From Collybiopsis luxurians FD-317 M1 (lineage: Eukaryota; Basidiomycota; Agaricomycetes; Agaricales; Omphalotaceae), in NCBI GenBank assembly GCA_000827265.1, contig KN834749.1:2097500-2161499 (forward strand): a stretch of 64,000 nt of DNA, written 5' to 3'. Position 1 is the first letter of the stretch. Each line of letters opens with the position of its first letter. The translations under genes and the position numbers were made by a program. Below, in pieces: positions 56,932 to 64,000 of the stretch. Under the pieces are notes generated by a model that saw nothing but the letters and a program-made list of their open reading frames with translations, had not been told where the DNA came from and did no database searches.

Positions 56932-59647
56932 CTACATTCCCATTCCATCATCGTCACGACCCCATCCGCTTGCCACAACGTCTTCCAGCTCATCAACGGA
57001 ATGGGACGACGATTCAGGTTCTGGATCTAATTCAATCTTTGACCCCTCCTCATTCGTCGATCTTGTCTCTGCAGAATTTGACTTGGTTGCTGATGAAGCT
57101 GGAGGTTGTGCACCTGTGAACCATGATATTTGCACAGAACCGATCATAGGAATACTGGTGCCTTTAGCAAGCCCCTTTGAAAAATGGGATCAAACAAAAT
57201 CAACAGGAAGAGGATCTCCCTTCTCACCTGCTCGGCAGCGAGTCGTGTGTTGAAGGTCACGATCATATCACCAGTATCATTTCGAGTAACCGATTCCAAC
57301 TGGCCGGTGGTCTGAAATTGATTTGAGAACTGTTGATGACCTTAACTGCGCAACATGCTCACCTCATACCAATCCCGCAATGCCTGCTCGTTGTCGCCAC
57401 TGATGCCTTTTACGAGCAGTCTCTTGGGACGGTTATCAAGAGACATGCTAACACGCGGTGGTCCGCCGCGATGAGGAGCACCTCGGAAGTATGAATATGA
57501 TCCTCTACCTCCCCTACCCCGACCTCTGTACCCGCGATATGAAGTTGTAGGGTAGCTCGAGTGCGGTTCGTCGGAGATTCCTAAGCTAGCAGCCTGATAG
57601 AGAGTTTAGTGTTGAATTACTCGACGTTGTAAATTGAATCGAACACTGACCTCGGCCTTCAAGCGCTCGAGCTTGGCCTTTAAATCTTCCGTGCTCTCTC
57701 CGCCCTCCGAATTTTTATTGGTTTCAGTACCATGCAGTTCGAGCTCCTGATCAAGCCTATCCTTCTCTCTTTTTTCCTTGTCGTCGCTAGCAGATGTCTT
57801 TGTAGAGTCGGATGAGGTGGCAGCTTTCATCTCTGCATCCAGTTGTTTGAATCGTTCCATTATCTTCTTCTTTTCCTCCGGCGACGCAGTCGGCAAGGAT
57901 GCCATGAGAGACTTTTGCTCGGCGATTTTTTCTTCCAAAAGTTGGCCCTTTGCGGCAAGCGTCGCTGCTGTTGACGAGACGGAAGATTTTCGTGCAGGTG
58001 CAGTTTCAGCGGGTACGGAAGGTGTAGAAGCTTTCACTGTTAATAAAGATGCAGACGCCACTAATGCACGACGACCAACTTCACCCTGTCCGTCCATTGG
58101 TCGATGCCAAAATACCTTGACAAATCGGTTGTTGAAGACGGCATCTTCAGACTTCCATGCAGCATACGCTTCATCATGGGTGGAGAAACTGACGAGAGCC
58201 TTTTTCTGTGCTTGGTCGATAGCGACGTTTGTAACAGTACCAAACCGTTGAAACCAGTCGTTGACTGAAGCTAAGCTAAGTTTGTCTTCAGGAATTTTTT
58301 CAAGGACAAGAGTTTTATCTCTTCGTTTCTCGAGTTGAAAAGACGCATGATCGCCATTGAAAGCACCCGCTTGTCGTCCCCTCCCAGCGCCACGGGGACC
58401 GCCTCGTCCACCTCGCCAGCCTCCCATTTGACTTGGCTCAGAGGAGGTCAAATTCATGTCAAGGTTCTGGGAATAGTCCGAGATAGGTTCTAGCATGTGC
58501 GGAACCCCTGCATGACTAGATAAAGGGTGGGCGGCGGGATTTGGCTGAGAGGTAGTTGACGAAGAGTGAGCAGAGGGATTAGGCGTGACGTCGCTGTGAA
58601 GTACTTCGGGAGTGAGATCTTGAATAACAGGCAACTCCCCGGTTATATTTGAGCCGTGTACGACTCTACTTGATCCTTCCTCCTGTTGCATTCGAGGCAG
58701 AACAGCAGGTCTTGTTTGACTATTTCGGCCATTACCCATGAGCCTCATATCCATCCGCGATTCTCTGGGGTCGTATGCTGCGGCCGGGATACCTCCAATT
58801 CCAAACATAGGCATGAAAGGCATGGCCCCGTTCATATACAGCTGATCTGGAACAAGGGCGTCATCCCCATGGCTGTATTTACACAATGCGCCACGAGAGC
58901 AATATCCGAGATCTGAGCAAGAAAACCATTCATGAGGGTAGCAGTAGAAAAATAGAAGTGAACACACTGTAGTAATCCCTGCAAATTTTTCTCTGGTCTG
59001 GTGGCTGGTAAGTAGACTGGCCGTTCAAATGGCCGGTGCCATTTGGACGACCTCTATTCGACCATCCACCATTGGATCGTGAGTCCGGACCCCCTCCCCC
59101 ATTGGGATATCTGGAAAATTGTCCCTCTAATCTAGGTCCCTTTGACGATGGCCTTCCGCCAGAATCTGGATTCTCAAGACTGCGTTTACGACTTCCTTCC
59201 GGGGAAGAGAGCGCGGGGGTCGAAGAAGATAAGAGTCCGTCTAGAGGAATCGGTATCCCGTCATCGGCGGATTGAGTGGGAGTTGAAGGTGCTGGTTCAT
59301 AAGGAAGATAGGATTTAGATCTGAGCGCAGTGAAAAGTGTGTCAATGAACGATGAGCATTCTGTACATAAAAGTAAGTTCCCGAGTCGAATACGCGACTT
59401 TTTACGGACGCACCATTCTCCAGAAATTCAGCTAGCTGAGTCTCAAGCTCCTTCTTCATCTCAGGTTCTGGAACATTATGCTTGAGTAAAGCGAGGATGT
59501 AGTCGGCCAAAGCGCCAGGTTCCGCATCACATCTATGGAAAGAGTGAGAATATGGCCAAAGTGACACCGAAATTGGGTTTACATCGGTTCGAGAGTCCTG
59601 ACGAGCCAGGGTTTCAAATGGTGAGCATTTACTGGGTCAAATATCAT
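56932..59647 (-). CDS. RBM26/27-like RNA-binding protein (PWI-like, CCCH finger, RRM)
   Basis: Multi-exon minus-strand gene. The N-terminus MIFDPVNAHHLKPWLVRTLE continues ICDAEPGALADYILALLKHN, matching the PWI-like fold of animal RBM26/27. After a disordered linker there is one CCCH zinc finger (ICRDYYNLGYCSRGALCKYSHG; C-x8-C-x5-C-x3-H once the intron in the finger is removed). A Gly/Arg box (GGWRGGRGGPRGAGRGRQAG) and an RRM follow (KTLVLEKIPEDKLSLASVND, KKALVSFSTHDEAYAAW). A coiled coil comes next, then a second RGG segment, a second RRM-like domain (RLLVKGISGDNEQAL) and an acidic C-terminus. RBM26/27 act with the PAXT/exosome machinery in nuclear RNA decay in animals; a similar role here is inference. 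Confidence 0.85.
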
Positions 59648-59716
59648 TGAAAGTGGTTGCAGCGGAAAAAGGTGAATCCCTGTACTACCAGCGCTTAATG
59701 TCAATGACTCAACGAC

Positions 59717-59722
59717 CACGTG
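59717..59722. promoter_or_regulatory. CACGTG hexamer in the RBM26-like/MPH1 promoter
   Basis: Lies 52-57 bp before the MPH1 start and about 70 bp before the RBM26-like start, within a 126-bp shared promoter. Confidence 0.4.
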
Positions 59723-59773
59723 CGTAGACGCGACGCGCTCTTCCTTCAACGCTCACATTCATCCCCATCAGCC

Positions 59774-62700
59774 ATGAGTTCTGATGGCTTCTATGAGGAC
59801 GACTTTGACGAGGAGACTCTCAACCAGCTCAATGAAATTGAGGCCAAACTGGCCCACCCTCCTGCTCGTCCTCAGGCCACCCAAAGAAGTCCTTCACCAA
59901 TCATGGTTGAAAGCTCAGACTATGGCGATTCTTTCGACTTGGACGACGAAGCGCTCAAAGCCTTGGACGCTATAGAACAGTCACACCAGGCTAAACCGCG
60001 ACAGTTTGCCCCACCGCCTGTCAGAACTTCATCTAGAGGTACTTTGCAAACTACGCTGTTCGGAGAGGTCCTCCCAAGAGAGCCATCCACTAGCCGGAGT
60101 AGTTTCAATCTTCAAGGGACTCGGAGCAAGCATGTCCAGCAAGAACCTCAAAAATCCAAGCAATGGGATCACACTTCTTTCGCAAAGACTGGGGTCAAGA
60201 GTGGCAAGAAGGGAAAGGGGAAAGAGAAACAACGAGAAGATGGCGACGATGACGAGGAAGAGGAAGAATTTCAGTTTGAGCAGTTTCCTGCGCCTTTTGT
60301 CTCTCGTGAGTATTGAGTATTTGCGCCGTGTCCTGACCTGACATTGTCTTCCAGTCGGGTGAGTGAAGCAGAATCCACGCCGAAGTTGTCAACTCATCTT
60401 TGAGAATCCAATTTCCCATTCAGCCCAGTAAGCTCTGCACTGAGAATACTTTCCGCATTGATTGATGCTTCTTTAGCCTCCTCCCATGAAGGTCCAGCCT
60501 GATCTACTCGAGGCTAAACACTGGATTTATCCTCTGAATCGACCGAAGCGTGATTATCAATTTGAAATTGTCAAGAATAGTCTTTTCGAAAACACAATCG
60601 TAGCCCTTCCGACTGGCTTAGGGAAAACGTTCATTGCTGGGGTCGTCATGCTGAACTGTGAGCTCACCTTTTGCGTCCTATGCTGAATCCTCCTCAACGT
60701 GTCTCATTTAGATTATCGCTGGTTCCCTGAGGGAAAAGTAGTCTTCGTCGCCCCCACGAAACCTCTTGTAACACAACAGGTTGAAGCTTGTCATGACGCC
60801 TGCGGCATTCCAGGTAGCGACGCAATGGAACTAACGGGACAAATTCCCAAGGCGACAAGAAATAAATATGTGAGCTGCTCCTACCATCTACCTTATACAT
60901 CCCCTCAAATGTGCGCTGTAGTGGTCACAGAAACGTGTATTCTATGCGACGCCTCAGACTCTGATCAATGATCTCATGTCAGAAAACTGCGACGTTCGGG
61001 ATATCGTCCTCATCGTTATAGGTATGCTGCTGTGGTTCGTCCAATAATGAGATCGTACTAAACGGCTCTGTAATTTAGACGAGGCCCATAGGGCCACTGG
61101 CGATTATGCTTATAACCAGGTCATCCGCTGGATGATGGCAAAGAATCCTCATTTTCGCGTTCTAGCTCTCACTGCTACTCCCGGTAGTAACAGAGAGGCT
61201 GTTCAAACTCTCATTGACGGCTTGCACATCAGTCGCATTGAGATTCGAAATGAACGAGAACTGGCTCGTTTTAGCCACGAGAAGGCATGTATCTATCATC
61301 ATTTTTGCCACGTATCTCCGGGTAATCTTCTGAAAATGGCTAGAGAATCGAGCAGCATATCATCAGAATGACCCCAGATATCAATAAAGTCAAAGATCTA
61401 ATTGTGAAACTTATGGATGTGAGCACAAGCGCCTCATCTTCAGCTGAATGTTAACACACCGGCTGTAGCATCACTTCAAGCCCGTTGCACATATATGGCG
61501 TGGATCGCCAAACTTGGCTCGAATGCACCCCTTCTCCGCACAAGCTCAAGCTAACGATTTGAAACAAGGCCAGAGACATCTATACGGTGCATTTCAGGTG
61601 TTGCAAAACTTTGCTCGATTCCTCGGGTATTTGGTACGCTTCTTTAAACCCTACCTGAAGCAGGACTTTTCAACCTTTCCTGATACTACAGATGGAAGGC
61701 ACGATCAAAATGTGCTACGACGAGCTCGAACAATATACCCGGGATCCTGAGACTACCGATGGGATGAAACCGTCAGAAAAGGCGGCCGTAACTCGCGCCC
61801 AGAAGATACGCTCCAGTCCATTGTTTCTGAACATTATGAACGAGGTACGGGCGCAGAACGCGAAGGGGTTCTCCGTCCATCCAAAGATGGAGAAAATGAA
61901 GACCCTGATTGTACAGCATTTTGGCGCTCGCATGAGTGAAGATGGGGATCCGGAAAGTGGGGAGGGAGCCACGAAGGCGATGGTGTTCGTGACGTATCGG
62001 GCAGCTGTTGATGAGATCGTGGAAGTCTTGAACGCGGAAAGGCCTCTCCTTCGTGCGACTGCGTTCATCGGTCAGGGAACGGATAAGAAGGGAAAGAAGG
62101 GATTGGCTCAGCGAGAACAGTTGGCGGTACGCTTCGCTGTGAAATGTAGAACTCTAGAAATTCTTACTCGGTCTAATCCATAGGTTATTCAGAAATTCAA
62201 GGACAACGAGTACAATGTGCTTGTTGCTACCTCCATCGGTGAAGAAGGTCTAGATATAGGTGAAGTCGATTTAGCCATTTGCTACGATACACAGAAGACT
62301 CCGATTCGCCTGGTATGTGCCTATGAATTTGGTGTTCAAATTGATTCTTATTTGTCCGTTCAGCTTCAAAGGCTGGGACGAACAGGCCGAAAACGTTCCG
62401 GCCATGTTCACGTTCTGCTCGCAGAAGGGCGCGAGGAGTTAAATTTCGACAAAGCCCAATCCAGCTACGAGGATGTCCAGGCATCGATCATACATGGATC
62501 CCATCTGGAGTTTTACTCTGACGTCGAACGCCTTCTTCCAGATCACATCCAGCCCCAGTGCCTTGAAAAAGAGATGGAAATTTTTCCCTACGTTCGCGAA
62601 GAGCCACGAAGGAAGCTTGCTAATAGCCCGCCCAAGAAAGGCGCCAAACGCAAGAGGAACGATGATATCGGGCGAAATATACCTCTAGGGGCCAGTACGG

Positions 62701-64000
62701 GCTTTGTTAGTGTTGCTGAATTGCTTGTTAAAGAAAAGGGGAAGAAGAATAAGAAAATTCACGCGTCGAAGAATTTTGAGTCCTTAGGCACGGACGACGA
62801 GGATGATAGGGAGCTAGCCACTGGTTTGTCAGGGATATCTCAGCCTCCGCTCAAAAAATCAAAATCGACCACCGATCCGAAATCAAAGGCTAGTACCAGC
62901 GGTGGTTTGCGCAAATCCAAGACACTGAATTCCGACAAACCGAAAAAGACAAAGAAAGGAAAGGGAAAACAGAAAGAGAAGGAACCGGACCCTGCGGAAT
63001 GGACAGCGAGTCAGTTTCAGGCTAAAGGTGCTGACGATTCGGATGACATGGAGATACAGAACGGCATTCTTCCAAAAAAGCGTCCGTCCATTCGTTCGCC
63101 GACTAGCTCGTTCCGCAGAAGCTCCTCTGAGCTTGCGGTTATGAATGGAGATGCAGATGTTATCGACCTCACTGACTCGGATCATGGAGGTGAAGTTTTT
63201 GGTGTGTCGCAGACAAATTCTCACTTACAAAGTGGAGCAGATTTTGAACAGCCGTTTGAGACTCCGCCGAAGTCCTGGTCCCAATCCCCTCAGCTGCCAT
63301 CTCCACGAAGGGATGACAGTCAGGACATGTCGCTGTCCTGGGTAATTTCAGACGACGAGGATAACATGGACATAGACATTGTCAAATCGTCTCCAGTCGC
63401 GGAAGGAGCTGAAGGACCAGTTCATGAGCCTAATTCCCCTACGTTTCCCTCTCGTTCTGCCAAGAATTTATCTCAAGACAGGATATTAGCTGATGACTCA
63501 GTGGAGTTTGTGGATCTCGAACTATCTCCTCCCCCTCCTTCGCAAATTCGCAATACGGTTTCGTTGGCATCTAGAAACTCTCCACCGCCCAAATCCAGGA
63601 ACACGCGTCGGAGCGACATGCCTCCACCTGCACTACCTGTGCAATATCATTCCACTTCAGCTGTGGGCACCCCTCAGGGTCCAGAACTTTCCTTTGCTGT
63701 AAGACCGGCGAGAAAAAGACAAGGTCAATCTGCTCCTTCGAATACTCTGCTCAGTGATGACAGTCCCGTTCAAATGCGCCGGCTTCATCGTCGACAAAAA
63801 TCTTCTGGCTCGGATATGTCACCGCCCCCACTACCTCTGAAAAATCGTTCCAAAGAGAAGACAAAGAAGCGGCAGAAACGGCCTCAAATTCCTGCCAAGT
63901 ACAACCCTTTGTATGATTACGCTGCAGTGCATTCCGGTGACGAAGTCAGCGAGGGTTCCTCCGGGAGCGAAGATGTCGAGAGCGAGTCGGACCGGATATT
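59774..64000 (+). CDS. MPH1: ATP-dependent DNA helicase Mph1/FANCM (partial at 3-prime end)
   Basis: Multi-exon gene that runs off the right edge. Acidic disordered N-terminus [22 protein letters not shown]2 helicase motifs follow: [20 protein letters not shown] then [16 protein letters not shown] (Walker A), [20 protein letters not shown], and the DEAH box [25 protein letters not shown], the Mph1-type insert ([10 protein letters not shown] region, [18 protein letters not shown]), and [13 protein letters not shown] complete the N-terminal lobe. Motif V is [20 protein letters not shown] and motif VI is [21 protein letters not shown] long basic/Ser-rich tail with [11 protein letters not shown] (SIM-like) follows. 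Mph1/FANCM remodels D-loops and stalled forks. The stop codon is beyond 64000. Confidence 0.92.

Overview
The window is nuclear DNA of a filamentous basidiomycete, most likely an Agaricomycete. Genes are dense and sit on both strands. Most coding sequences are cut by introns of about 48-65 nt with GT-AG ends, and many proteins carry long Ser/Pro-rich disordered tracts. The gene content is that of ordinary fungal core metabolism and cell biology. I see no transposon, tRNA, rRNA, CRISPR array, biosynthetic cluster or prokaryotic insert. Exon coordinates come from reading splice sites, reading-frame continuity and family motifs by eye.

Layout. 1-10 kb: first exon of an amino-acid transporter (-), an F-box protein (+), ribosomal protein eL28 (-), a Ser-rich alpha/beta hydrolase (+), a single-pass membrane protein (-) and the INO80 subunit Ies1 (+). 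10-20 kb: a MIT-domain protein (-), septin Cdc11 (-) and the MutS homologue MSH1 (+). 20-32 kb: an APH-fold kinase (+), an HSL-type hydrolase with a long tail (-), a mitochondrial Aco2-type aconitase (-) and a branched-chain aminotransferase (-). 32-45 kb: a BRCT-like protein (-), squalene synthase (+), a membrane protein (-), an ASNSD1-type asparagine synthetase-like protein (+), prohibitin 1 (+), a three-RRM Pub1/TIA-1 protein (+), Atg16 (-) and Ypt7/Rab7 (+). 45-64 kb: 6-phosphogluconolactonase (+), a VIT/VWA protein (+), Aurora kinase (-), 6-phosphogluconate dehydrogenase (-), an oxysterol-binding protein (+), an RBM26/27-like RNA-binding protein (-) and the FANCM/Mph1 helicase (+, running off the end).

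Organisation. Many neighbours are head-to-head with very short shared promoters (Atg16/Ypt7 about 78 bp, RBM26-like/Mph1 126 bp, BRCT/ERG9 135 bp, membrane protein/ASNSD1 149 bp, Cdc11/MSH1 173 bp). Some neighbours share a process: Atg16 and Ypt7 act in autophagy and vacuole fusion; 6-phosphogluconolactonase and 6-phosphogluconate dehydrogenase are consecutive oxidative pentose-phosphate steps; the aconitase and the aminotransferase are both mitochondrial amino-acid enzymes.

The most unusual signals concern gene structure. The Aurora kinase gene has an 8-nt microexon flanked by two introns of identical length (53 nt) and about 70 percent identity. There are further microexons of 9, 11 and 22 nt, a clear GC-AG intron, a long structured intron in the eL28 gene, and CACGTG hexamers that fall almost only in promoters.
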